Origin: Prostheceraeus crozeri
Lineage: Eukaryota; Platyhelminthes; Polycladida; Euryleptidae
Assembly: GCA_907163375.1 (NCBI GenBank)
Contig: CAJQUW010004437.1
Location: 1-64,000, forward strand
Reading direction: 5' to 3'
DNA: 64,000 nucleotides
Shown: piece after piece, positions 1-11,800 of the stretch
Layout of the letters: every line of letters begins with the position of its first letter
Numbering within the stretch: the stretch's first letter is position 1
Program-made: the position numbers and the translations under genes
Notes under the pieces: generated by a model
What the model was told of the DNA's origin: nothing
Databases searched by the model: none
Seen by the model: only the letters and a program-made list of their open reading frames with translations

Positions 1-600
1 TTTAAAAATAGTTGTGAGTATTGTGGTAAAAAACTATGTAAATATATTGAGTGCTCTTTGAGTGTCAGGATCATATCTTAATGGTTTCCTTGAAAAACTG
101 ACTGCAGAGATCAATCCAATAACTGAGGTGAATAGGAAGAAAAGTATCATAATCTGATCTTTAAATGTCAAAGCACTCTATCACAGTTTGTTGATTGAAT
201 TCTCAGGACAAAAAATATGCTATGCATTCTTCATCAGGAATTGATTTATCAGAAAAACTTATCAGGAATGGATTTTTAAGCAATTTAATTGAATAAATCT
301 CTACTTAAGAGACGAGAAGGATTGATTGGAAGGCATGGGAAAACGATTGAATTTCAGCAAAACTTAAGTGGTACGTATTTTATGATTAGCTCTCTAGAAG
401 CCTTCCGCTGATCAGTTTCAGATCTAATTTTAGATGCAATGTCTCACTCCTCTCTCGGTTACCTTTTCCATTACTCTATTACCTTACCATGTCAATTACT
501 GGAAGACCACGCTCACAAGCCCTACATTCTGTGACAGCTATCGACATTTTGACCGAAGACTGTCCTTGTTCGAAATAATTTCTGATGAATTAGCTTGCTT
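1..600. other. No gene seen
   Basis: AT-rich DNA with stops in all frames and no recognisable protein, RNA or repeat. I see nothing to annotate here. Confidence 0.5.
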
Positions 601-624
601 CCCTTAGCAAGACCAATTGCGTCT

Positions 625-812
625 CAGATGCATTGAGCGGGATGCATTATTTTGGGCATGCATTGGAGGGGAAATGCATCCCAAGATGCATCCCTACATC
701 CAATGCATGCCCAAAATAATGCATCCGGATGCATTCCACGATGCATCCCAAGATGTATTCTAGGATGCATCTATATGCTAGATGCATGCCCAAAATAATG
801 CATCCGGATGCA
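625..812. repeat. ATGCAT-rich repeat cluster with inverted copies
   Basis: The words GATGCATCC and GGATGCAT recur about a dozen times. The stretch reading GCATTATTTTGGGCATGCAT near 642 returns in reverse complement near 700 and again near 785, so the block can fold back on itself. A second ATGCAT-rich block with the same flavour is at 45432-45660. The small reading frame on the minus strand is a by-product of the repeats. Confidence 0.6.
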
Positions 813-894
813 TTCCAGAAATCATTCAAAGATCTCCATATGCAACAATCTAGATGACATGTTCAATTAATTCAACCTTACCTACTGATGCCAG

Positions 895-1299
895 TTGCCG
901 AAAAATCAAAAGATCGGTTATTCCAATCAGCAGGCTATATTAATAGGAAATGTTAGAGATTTTGTTATAAAAGTTACCATGCAACTTTCGCGAAGAGTTC
1001 AGTCTACTTATCACAATCTTGCTCACGTTTTGGCGACGGTCGGAGATTTCACGGATCCCATTGCTGAAATGACAAAATTGAACAATAAAATGCCGACAGT
1101 GCGCAACGGAAAATGTTTTCGGATATGCATGTATCTACTATACCAATTCAGATACCTAATGGAAATTTCAGTACACCAGGTCAACTTTGCAGACCTGCAT
1201 TTTCTATGCAATGGATCTGATGCTATCATGTTTGTCTTAAACAGAAATAATGCAGTAGGCGCCCCTCATGATCAGCTAATTTTTCGTATCAGGAATTGA
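895..1299 (+). CDS. Uncharacterised 134-residue open frame, possible exon
   Basis: An open frame of about 134 codons with balanced amino-acid composition, unlike the repeat-driven frames elsewhere in the window. I recognise no domain. It contains a stretch of hydrophobic and aromatic residues after about residue 75 (CFRICMYLLYQFRYLMEISV), which could be one membrane segment or a buried helix. No clear start context or splice signals fix its ends. It lies just upstream of an LINE tail on the same strand without obvious relationship. It could be a chance frame. Confidence 0.25.
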   Translation: MPKNQKIGYSNQQAILIGNVRDFVIKVTMQLSRRVQSTYHNLAHVLATVGDFTDPIAEMTKLNNKMPTVRNGKCFRICMYLLYQFRYLMEISVHQVNFADLHFLCNGSDAIMFVLNRNNAVGAPHDQLIFRIRN

Positions 1300-1435
1300 T
1301 AGTGTTCGAGGATATTAAGTATATGAATTCAAATCTATCACTTCAAAGGGAGACAAATTGTGTGTGAATATTTTTCTTCAACGTACACGTATTCAACAGT
1401 TGCTGACATGAAGAATCAGAAAATATCATAATTTT

Positions 1436-2171
1436 AATAATTTATGGGAAGCCCTCGAATCCCATGGTTTGCGACTCAGCAGAACTAAGACAGTGTACCT
1501 CAGCACGAAAGAAAGTGAGCGCATCCATCTGCAAGGCACCGCAATCCCGACGGTTGATGCCTCTAAATACCTCGGTACTGTCTTGGATGACAAAGGCACA
1601 TCAGGGAGGGACATGAAGGCGAAAACACAAGCAGGTTGGCAGAACTGGAGAGCTATGTCTGGTGTCCTGTGCGACAAAAACATGCCTCTACGACTCAAGG
1701 GCAAGGTTTTCCACACAGTGGTTCGACCCCACAATGCTGTACCATGCTGAGCTCTGGGCCCCGAAGAAAGCTGACCTTGTTGCGATGGAGGTATCAGAGA
1801 TGAGGATGCTGAGGTGGTCAATGGGGAAGACAAAGAAGGATAGAATAAGAAACGATAAGATCCGTCGTATTCTTAAAGTACCCCCAATAAGCAAAGAAAT
1901 TGAGACTCGCCGATGGAGATGGTTCGGACATCTGCTCAGAAGACCAGAGGATAACATTTGCAAAACAGCATGGACAGAAGAACCTGTCGACAAAAGAAAG
2001 GGAAGACCGAGAACAAGTTGGAGAACTGTGATAAAGAGTGGAATGAAGGTCAGATCGATGACCGAAGACATGGCCTCCGACCGAGCCATGTGGAAGCAAC
2101 GGACTGAGGGGCCACCCCGTGCTACCCGATCATCCGGGAGGCTGAAACTGGATCGAGCCCGGCCAAAGTGA
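1436..2171 (+). pseudogene. 3' end of an RTE-like non-LTR retrotransposon ORF
   Basis: The first part (frame from about 1469) reads as the end of a LINE reverse-transcriptase domain, including GLRLSRTKTVYLS and DASKYLGTVLDD. The reading then shifts by one base near 1728-1735 and continues as TMLYHAELWAPKK and the C-terminal motif RMLRWSMGKTKKDRIRN, then RRWRWFGHLLRRPED and KGRPRTSW. This arrangement is typical of the end of RTE-clade endonuclease/reverse-transcriptase polyproteins that are widespread in animals. Endonuclease and RT catalytic core are absent, so this is a 5'-truncated copy with a frameshift. The exact clade is a judgement from motif style, not from a tree. Confidence 0.8.
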
Positions 2172-5100
2172 GCATTCAGGACTACTTTTATATATACACC
2201 GAAGGTCTGATTTTTCTATACTTCGGTTGTTCTGAGGCCACTGCACTTGGATAAAATCTAGGCAACTTAAAAAAACACGAAGTTAATAGCGTCAAAGATC
2301 CGGAAACAGAGGAAAGAAATATACTGTAGAGTGAAGCAAAAGCCCTAATGGAAAATCCTGGAAGAAATCAGACTAAAGTCCATGTGATCAATACTGAAAA
2401 CTTTGAGATTCATGCCCTGATGTAGAGCAGGTACATTATGCAAATGGCGAAGCAGTCAAAATGCCAGTAGAAGGGATAATGTGAACTATGTAATGTAAAA
2501 AAGTATGTATTAATTTTGTCTATAGAATTTTTAAAAAATATATTTTATTGTTTTCTGGTCAATACTTCATAAATTATCCTTTTAGCTTTTGTAATTTGAT
2601 TACGTATTGAAAGCACTGCACTTCAATTTATTTGTGAGTAAGACTGATGGTATAAAATCACAAAAGAATAGTCCTTCATTGATACTGAATTCCTCAAAAC
2701 AACAATTAGGAATCCAAGCAAGTATTTTGTAATTCTTTTGTAGAACCACAGCATATTTCAACCAGTTTTTTGGACAGTCACTGCGCTGACAGAAGGAAGG
2801 ATTCACAAGGGACATATTTCAATATTTATGTTTGTAGAAATGAAAGCAAAATGATATTCTTACACAAATTAGCACATTGATGGGAGTCATGGAATTCTCT
2901 GAAAATTAAAGAAATGTGCCTCTAGGATCTTTGTTCCGTGTTGTCAAAAATATCAAAGAACATGTCGGCTGTACATGATAGGATTCAGAGGCCCACCCAA
3001 GGTGTAAAGTATTATAGGCTCCCGAGAAAAAAAACTTTAGATATTAACCAAATATTTGCTGATTACTTGCTAAATTTATATTACTTGACAAATTTAGCAA
3101 ACGTTGATCAAGATTTGTGAGTTTATGAAACACATTCAAAATGTTCACTAAATATTTTTTAAGTTTCGTAAACTAATTCGATTTATCAAAATTAAGAAAT
3201 GTTTGCTACTGGCATTTTGTAAATTTCGCAAATGCATCTGCAAAGAACGCATTCGAGCTGTTGGCTGCAGTGCATCACCGAATATCAACTTGAAGCCTCA
3301 AAATAACAGTAGGCTTATAATACATCAATATAATACGTTGACAGCACTGCAATGCTACAGAAAATTGAAGTGTATTTTACGATCCACATAAATCAATTGA
3401 AAGCAAAACATATTGCCGAAAGCACACGATCATATTTCCAATTGATAAACCAACACATTGAGAGATATCCATCATCTTCAAAAGTTTATCGACTTACTAA
3501 ATATAGAAACAATGTCACAAATAAAGCCCATTGCACCAAAATTACAATTTCGAATTGACAATTTCGGGATTGACAGAAAAACGGCATAACTCTTTGGAAA
3601 ATATTTCAATTTTACATGATAGCACCACAGTCACGAGGATCTCATGAGGCATCGTGTGGTGGACCATCCGCCCATGCAGATATGCTGCACACTTGAAAGA
3701 AAATTTTAACTTTAAAATACCAAGTCTAATAGCGGCAAAACTTACCAAATGAAGACTATCAAAGATGATCAATGTCTCTGCTGAAAACTTGATGTCTGAA
3801 CTAATGCACAGTCAATGAAATTAGCAGAAACTGGTAATTCCCTCCGGTGTGAGATACACCAAAGACCATTTTATTATGTTGTTGACATTGTATCTAAGGT
3901 AATCAGCTGTTTTTAAAACGTACGGCTTTTAAACAATCTGACATGATTAAAATAATTCAATATGATCATTTCTCCATAATTCATTAAGCATTTTGTATAC
4001 CCATACTGCATGTGAGACTCAAATGAACATATGAAGTTACCGTGGCACATCTGCACAGCCGAGTTCTAGTTCATAGTTGGTTGCAATGGTCAGCATTCAT
4101 TTTCCAACAGATAAATAATGATTTTTGCGTAAACTATTTTCATTCTCGCTATAAGTGTGCTGCACTCAGACTTCACTTAAACACTAGTGACATGTAGTAA
4201 AATTTCACATTGGGGAATATCGCTGGGATTCATCAAATCATAAGCTTGGACACCATCCATTATTCAAGCATAGACATCAATTTCAATCAGGACAATGCAC
4301 AGCACAAACTATGTTTTTGCTACTTTTCCGCCTCTATCTTCGACTGGTTTCATTGTATCTCGATCATGCGTCGTCTTTGTACATCTATTTAATCTATGTT
4401 CAGCGCTATTCATTAGCCAATCACGCAGCATCGAGCAGAGAGGATTTTGCTGGGCCCTGCAAGGTTGCCCTCAGTGCAGTGCTCCATGTCTCATTATACA
4501 CAATGCTCGTTTGCCGCTGCAGAATTCAATGTCATTAGATAAATGTGATTCGATTAAAAACTCTTATACTGCAAAGTTGTACTGCCAATTCATTGATGAC
4601 ACCTCTCGCAGGAGGAAAAGCAGTGTTATTCCATGTTTCTGACCTTAGATATTGCCATTGCAATTCATAGAGCATGAAGGACATGTGTTGCAATGACAAT
4701 GTCACATGAAGCGGAGATTTTCAATGGCGGCTTTGCTATCTACTCGTACTATCATATATGAAACGAACTCGAGTGAAAATTATGATGCAGTCAATCCAGT
4801 ACTACAATAATCACACAAATTTCTTTTGTTTTAATTTTCAGAGAATGGAATCATTTGATATTTTCGTTAAACAGCATGGGTTGTCCAAAATTGACGAGCG
4901 ACTAAGAAATGATAGTCTACATATTATTCATGAGGGTCTGCAAGAATTGCTAGCTCAGCTGTGAATTGTTTGAATTCTTTTTTAGAAAAATCCCCACACA
5001 ATTTTTAATATATCCTTAATGCGCAATATAGGTCTAGTGAATGATAAATGAATATTATGTTATGACAGTAATATTAACGCTATTTCATGGAATTTATCGA

Positions 5101-6983
5101 GGCCATGACAACGATTTTGATGAAGTTTCAACAAGTGAATATAGTTGTTTAATTCTAGGATGATATTATGAAGAAGTGCAAAATACCAGATTCCAGTTGT
5201 CTTCAATCGGCTTCTAGAAGATCAATATTTGACTATAACCTTATCCTTGGCAGTTGCCGCGACAGTGTTATTGACAAGGCTTTGTCATAGCTTGCATTTT
5301 CAGAAATCAACCTGAATGCTATCATACACTTATTCAGAATTAGCATATAGGCTTTTATGATATTAATAGCGATTTAAAGTCGACCTTTTGCTGCTTAGCA
5401 GCTAACATGCTGGAAGTCAAAGATTTTAGTTTTGATGGTTGAGTCTTTGACTGTGCGATGCCTAGAAAGCGAGATTAAGAAGTAATTTTTTTCTCACTTT
5501 ATGAATGCTAGCAAGTACACAGCAACAATAAGTATGTCTGATTTCATGGGAATCATAGTCATGTTGTGCCTACAACACCAGCTTAGTTGTTTAACACCGC
5601 AGTGGTTATTTCTGAGGCTAATTGTTGCATGCCACTAACTTATTACATATCTCATGCACTAATTAATCATTCATCTCTAACAGTCAAGCGCTTGGCAAAA
5701 ACGAGGCAATCTTGAACAGGACAGCACTTTGCATCGTTCTTCCATGAAATGATGCAGAGCTTCTATAGGCCTATTTTTGGAAGGTCATCGCTTTTAGGCT
5801 GTTGTGCTGGTATAGGCCCAATAAGGTATTGAAACAATTTCCGCACTTTTGCGGACAGCTGCAACCCCGCTTCCTTGAAATATACGGTCACTCGATGTCT
5901 GCGTGTGCTTTTGTTGCTAAATGAGCAGCCACAGACATCAGATAATAAACGCTATAGTGCAGTTTAGTCCGTACTGTTGTGGTATAGATATGTTGAAATA
6001 TACTGATATGCATAATTTGTTTTGATATATTGGTTTATTGAAATTGTATGTACTAGAGAAATATTAAAATTGTAAAAATTCAACCATACACAATCAGTCG
6101 TTAAACTTTGCTGTAATTTCCACACATGCATGCAGCAGTCTGTAGTTCAAGATGAATATAAAACTGACCTAAATCAATTGTATTACGGCCGAATTGGCTG
6201 CTGAGGAGAAAAGTAAGATCTACAAATGATATAATCATCCAATGACAAAATTGGCGTGGAAATAGTGTTTCGGTTATTTTTACAACTGGCGACGTGAGGG
6301 CCCCACTGGGCCGGGTTATGTCCACAGCTACAATCATGAAAATAACAGCTTGGTGATAATCATTATTCTCACGTTTCTGGCCGATATAATAGCCACACTA
6401 TGGGCCTATGTAATGAATGCACTATAATCACAGCCCAAGACGTGGAAATATACATGACGTTTGTTGAGATCTTCGCATTTTGAAATCCTGCCCTTTTCAG
6501 CTGTCTAGAAATTCTCAGCCAATTGTATAATGTCTGCAGATGCACTTACCAACATATTTTTCAGAATAGACTTCTTCGAGCACAGTGAAATTCTATTTGA
6601 ATGATCAAAAATGTCATTCAATTAAAATTTCACTGTGCCCAAAGTGTTTTCTGAAAATGTATTGTTTGGTCAGGATGCGGGAGATCACCAGAGTTAATTG
6701 ATATTATACTTATCAGCACGTAGATATTTTACCACAGTATTTATTATTACAGTTGCGAAATATCAATTGCATGTAGACCTGACCAAAGTGACCGTCTAGA
6801 TACACAATTGGACAGCTTTCTCATGCTGGTGATGTAATAAGCCTGCATCATTTTCAATGAACCTGATGTGACCTACATGTTTAGTTGAACTTAACACTTT
6901 AAAATTATGCTCTCCATTGCCATCATGGCGCAACAAGGTGCTGGGTTTGTATAGCCCCTATTATTGTAATTCTCTCATTTCAG
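2172..6983. other. Non-coding region, one weak exon candidate
   Basis: About 4.8 kb with only short frames. The best exon-like piece is 4842-4964 on the plus strand: an acceptor-like TTTAATTTTCAG precedes 40 codons ending at a stop, with a charged, helical look (ESFDIFVKQHGLSKIDERL). No partner exon or domain was recognised. The remainder shows no repeat or gene that I can support. Confidence 0.35.
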
Positions 6984-7705
6984 AAATGGAAAAACGTGCA
7001 GTAAATCCACAAAAAGGATTTTCTCCATCATACCACGTCTTATTTTATTTGCCAGACGAACACAAGTATATCATGCTTGGCACTTCATCTACATTGTTTC
7101 CCAAAATAGGCCTGGACACAATTAAAGCTATGACAAAAGTTACGTTCTACGATAAAATCCTGAAACAAGAATTTTCGGGTACTACTTATCTCACACCAAT
7201 ATGAGAGCGAAATCAAATTGATACAGATGAGGCTGCAAAGGTACATTGATTTGGGAAAACAGGTGGACCCAGACTCTTCGCTGAAGTTTTTGTACAACAG
7301 CTTCTCAGAAGATAAAGATGCATCATTTCACGTGTCGTGTTCCAGTGACACACCCACAGCTTCCGACGTGCAGAAGGAGGAGGGGCTAGTGGAAGATGAA
7401 GAGGAGCCAGAAATTGTTCAAGGTGCTCGCAGCTCTTCTGAAATACAACCGTCAATCGAAGTTGATGTTTCAGGAGTAGTAGGTAATATTTCAGAACTCC
7501 GAAAGATTCAGAAGAATATACTGGCGGCTCACAAGGACCTCCTGAAAGAGTCGGCTGAAATGCGGAAATTGCTGCAGAAATTGGTGAAGGCCGAAGAACC
7601 TACTGATGATTCTGAGAAAGCAGGAAGCAGTGAACCAGCAAACAGAAGGACACCTGCTATGTTCAATAGCATTGACCTCACCCTTGTAAAACCGCATAAT
7701 CTTGA
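6984..7705 (+). pseudogene. Broken coiled-coil host-type gene, exon disrupted by the foldback element
   Basis: An acceptor-like TCTCTCATTTCAG ends at 6983 and is followed by about 70 codons (for example SPSYHVLFYLPDEHKYIMLG) that hit a stop at 7202. The next frame continues without a gap (YESEIKLIQMRLQRYIDLGK), so one base has probably been lost or gained at about 7190-7202. The following 160 residues are acidic, then form a predicted coiled coil (ELRKIQKNILAAHKDLLKES). The frame runs into the foldback element at 7706. On the far side (17082-17135) the same frame reopens and ends at a donor. I do not recognise the family. It may be the 5' part of the TNP2-like gene downstream or a separate gene; the intron phases of the two do not agree as read. 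Confidence 0.6.
7697..7705 (+). repeat. Target-site duplication, left copy (TAATCTTGA)
   Basis: The 9-bp word TAATCTTGA directly precedes the terminal inverted repeat that starts at 7706 and is found again at 17073-17081, directly after the other terminal repeat. This defines both borders of the foldback element. Confidence 0.85.
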
Positions 7706-8070
7706 ACGTGTGTGAAGTTAGCCGTACCAATATCCGTACCACATCGAAAATCGCGTGTGCCACTCTCAAAAACAGCATTTACACATAATTTTAGAGTGTG
7801 CCAGCTTGTGCCACCAGAAATTTTTCAAAATAATGCAGCAGTTTGCGAGAAATCGTCCATCAAAACTTCGAGGTGGTACGGATGTGAAGTTAGCCGTACC
7901 AATTTACAGAAAAAATCTTAAATCGCATCTTTATGAATTTTCAACCACATGGACGTCTAAAATAACACGTCTAAAACATGTGCCACCCACTACTTTGTCA
8001 AAATTCACAATACTTACTGAGAAAATGGACAAAGTGACCTCAAAGTGGTACGGATGTGAAGTTAGCCGTA
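7706..8070 (+). repeat. Foldback left terminal domain
   Basis: 365 bp with three copies, about 172 bp apart, of a segment containing GTGAAGTTAGCCGTACC. The two inner copies read GGTACGGATGTGAAGTTAGC followed by CGTACC, a split palindrome with 7-bp arms GGTACGG/CCGTACC. The domain also holds GAAAATCGCGTGTGCCACTC and GAGTGTGCCAGCTTGTGCC, both of which recur in every 157-bp unit of the adjacent array. These are candidate transposase-binding sites by position. Confidence 0.8.
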
Positions 8071-8851
8071 CCACTTGTGAAAATCGCGTGTGCCACTCGA
8101 ATCAACACACCGAATACACTTATTGGGAGTGTGCCAGCTTGTGCCACCCCTCAGACAGCCCCAACTGTGCGTAGAATCCGCACAAATGCGGATTTTCGTC
8201 CTCAGCCACGCCCACAGCCCATCCGTACCACTTGTGAAAATCGCGTGTGCCACTCGAATCAACACACCGAATACACTTATTGGGAGTGTGCCAGCTTGTG
8301 CCACCCCTCAGACAGCCCCAACTCTGCGTAGAATCCGCACAAATGTGGATTTTCGTCCTCAGCCACGCCCACAGCCAATCCGTACCACTTGTGAAAATCG
8401 CGTGTGCCACTCGAATCAACACACCGAATACACTTATTGGGAGTGTGCCAGCTTGTGCCACCCCTCAGACAGCCCCAACTCTGCGTAGAATCCGCACAAA
8501 TGCGGATTTTCGTCCTCAGCCACGCCCACAGCCCATCCGTACCACTTGTGAAAATCGCGTGTGCCACTCGAATCAACACACCGAATACACTTATTGGGAG
8601 TGTGCCAGCTTGTGCCACCCCTCAGACAGCCCCAACTGTGCGTAGAATCCGCACAAATGCGGATTTTCGTCCTCAGCCACGCCCCAGCCCATCCGTACCA
8701 CTTGTGAAAATCGCGTGTGCCACTCGAATCAACACACCGAATACACTTATAGAGAGTGTGCCAGCTTGTGCCACCCCTCAGACAGCCCCAACTCTGCGTA
8801 GAATCAGCACAAATGCGGATTTTCGTCCTCAGCCACGCCCACAGGCTACGT
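8071..8851 (+). repeat. Foldback left tandem array, about five 157-bp units
   Basis: The landmark GAAAATCGCGTGTGCCACTC recurs at about 8078, 8235, 8392, 8549 and 8706. Units differ by single bases, such as CTGTGCGTAG versus CTCTGCGTAG, and the fourth has lost two bases (CGCCCCAGCC). Each unit contains a small hairpin, ATCCGCACAAATGCGGAT. Because 157 is not a multiple of three, the long open frames here rotate through all phases and are not genes. Confidence 0.95.
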
Positions 8852-11800
8852 ACATGTAGCTACGCGTGAATGGAGCAGGAATGGATTGAGGAAGGAATTC
8901 TAGTTGGCATATGCACGAAATGATCTCGAGAAAAAAAAGTTGCTGCTGAATTCACGCGCCCCCTCTTACCTGCTAGAATTGGCACATGTATCTACATGTG
9001 GGATGTAGGCCTGCATAACAATTGCATGTACATGTAATTTGCATAACTTTGTTCCGTGACCGTCACAGTTTTTAAGGACATATTTAGACCTCTTCAGTGT
9101 CTTCCCTCCATGAAGTCCTAGCGCTTATCCATCACTTACAATGCAACTCATTACTAAAATTCATGTTCAACTGCAATTGCGGCCTACTATAACCATGCCT
9201 CCTTCGTAGCATATTTCTACTGTCCTAATCTGTGGTCAAACATTAGTAACAATGCCTGTGGGTAATATGAGCATGCTCTATCATCTATGCAAACTTACCT
9301 GACACATGCCAACTACCATCACTATGACATGCAGGCCTATATGCGCATGAAATATAGAAGTTATCATTGTGAAACTTTAACTCTTTCTTAAGACACGAGC
9401 CAACACGAAACCCTAGGCAAACTTATACTCGTCTTGATCCTCTATTCACCTGCAATCCAGATCCGAAGCCCTTATCTCTGGAAACTAGCCCGTTCGCCAA
9501 ACCTTACCTTAACCCTAACACTAGCCAACTGCATATTCAAACACAAATTTAACTGTTATTGGATTTCCACTTCCCATGTCTTGCCCATTCGCCTACTACC
9601 TTCCATACACTTAACAAATTATAACAGCAGGTCCTTAACTTCACATTTTATTCGTATAGAAATTCACAACACTGACAGGTTTCAAAAACAGACTAGTTTT
9701 CACATGAAAGATACAATTTTACCAAAGATCCAACTTTACCAAAACATATGTCAACAAAGTCGTGACACTGTCCCAGTCTACATACCACTATCATACACAG
9801 GAATATCACAATTCACCAAAAATGCCACATCATGCTGAAACTCGTTCTTCGCAACCAGTTACACTAATTTCCACTATATTGAAGATTTCAGGACACTGAA
9901 GTGAAACAGAAGAGAAGTGCACTTCATTTTCCAGCTCATCAATCCACAATCTTCTGCTCATTGAACAGCTTTGAAATTTGATTCATTGCACTGACCAACA
10001 CCAAGACACATCGTTAACGGTTTCTGAAAATCCTTTGGGTTAGCGTTGACGACCTGTTGAAGAAAAAAGATATAATATTTACAAGATGTTAATTCTGTCT
10101 ACTTTCAAACAGTAGAATTAGGGACTGACTGTCACAGTCAGATCCACAAATCACAATCGACATTGACTATGATATTCACGAGCAGAAGCGAGTAAACACG
10201 TCTAGCTAGATCACGTATTTTGTGCGAAAGAAAATTGGGTCATTGTTGACTGTGTCCTACATAGAAAATGAAAATGATCACGTTCCTGATCCATTGTCGC
10301 ATTCATGGGTTGTAAATAGTTTTGTCTCAGATTCCTGCTCCTTACCAGGCCACTGTGGCGCGGTTATTCCGACGCAAAAATTCATCTGAATAGTAATTTT
10401 ATTGCTAATCCGTTATTCGCAAGAATTTATGCGTGCGAATAACGATTTCCTTGGTTTCTCACCATCGGTATGCTGATATTTGATCAAGAATTCATACATT
10501 CTCATACGATGATGAAAATCATCCCAGCAGCCATTTATAATACATATCCAGATACTTAAACAAATCAATCAAACTACCCTGGATGAATTATAGAGCAAGG
10601 TTTTGATGTCTCCTTAGTCAATGAATACATGCAATCATGGAAACGCGAAATAAATAAATAATATAATCAATTTATCATTCAATCCAATTAATCTTTTATA
10701 TTTCAGAGATGAAGCAAAAAATGTTGCGCTCGAATCTCCAACAGCGTCAATCGTCATCATGCAGTGATCAAACTAGATAATAAAAGGAATAGCCTTCTAG
10801 ACGTTTTATCTTTCGTTTTCAGCACGATGTAAATATATGGCACATTGTCATGCGTTGGTATTCTGAGTTCATTGTGGAGTTGCACTTTAACCATGCACTT
10901 TAACGAGGATGTTATGAACCATGAAGGACATATTGCAGACCAAAATACATTTGACATGGAGTGGAACAGGATGAAGACAGCTTGGATACACAGTGCTGAA
11001 AAAGAGTGTGGTCGCAGCAAAGGCTGGGCAGGCATAAGAGACCTGATGGTGGAATTCGGAAGTGGAAAGCGCTGACAAAGAAAAGAAGTTGCGTTTCAAA
11101 CAATGGCAGCAAAGCAAGTGTGAGGCAACTAAAGCTCTCTATAAAAATGTAAAGAGATAAAATATCACTATCAAATGAGACCGATGAACTGCACTAAAAT
11201 GAAGTTGAAGATAGTTCATGCAAAAAACGTCAAATTGACATAGGGCCTATGCATCAAGCCCTCAAATATGACATATGCATATCAAACATGCTCACTTATA
11301 TCCAATCTTTAATTGCGCATGTAAGTTTATAGCAACGATCACAATTGGCATAAAGCATCTGCACTAACATGTAATTATGCCATGCTTCTCCGGAATTTAT
11401 TTTGTAATATATAAGTATGTATAAAGGTTATTATCATTGCATATCATGTCATTTGCCTGAAATTGAAGGCGTTTTACAATAAACTACTTAGCTACTAATG
11501 CTGTCATTCATTATTTTTGTGGCTGTGACAATTTGCAATGCCTATCACGAGCAACGCAGTTCGTTCAGGGGAAGTGAAATTAATTTGAACATGTCACGCA
11601 CAAACTATATTACAGATCAGGCCACATCGAGCCAAAATCCTCTGACACAGCCCCATCGAAAAAATGGGACTAAATACATTTAAATTATATAAGCGAAAAA
11701 TGGACCTAAACATACAAAAGAATTACAATTTTGAACATGCATGTAGTCAGTCTTTTGATATCAAAATTGCCATACTTTTGCGAGAGAATTTTTTCAAATG

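Noticed and set aside
8056-8859. Overlapping frames of 91-151 codons on both strands in the left array
   Set aside because: They repeat with the 157-bp unit, which is not a multiple of three, so every phase is traversed; open in both strands only because the unit lacks stops in most phases.
10757-11112. LINE fragment in the foldback interior
   Set aside because: Only a vague similarity in about 25 residues; no catalytic motif.
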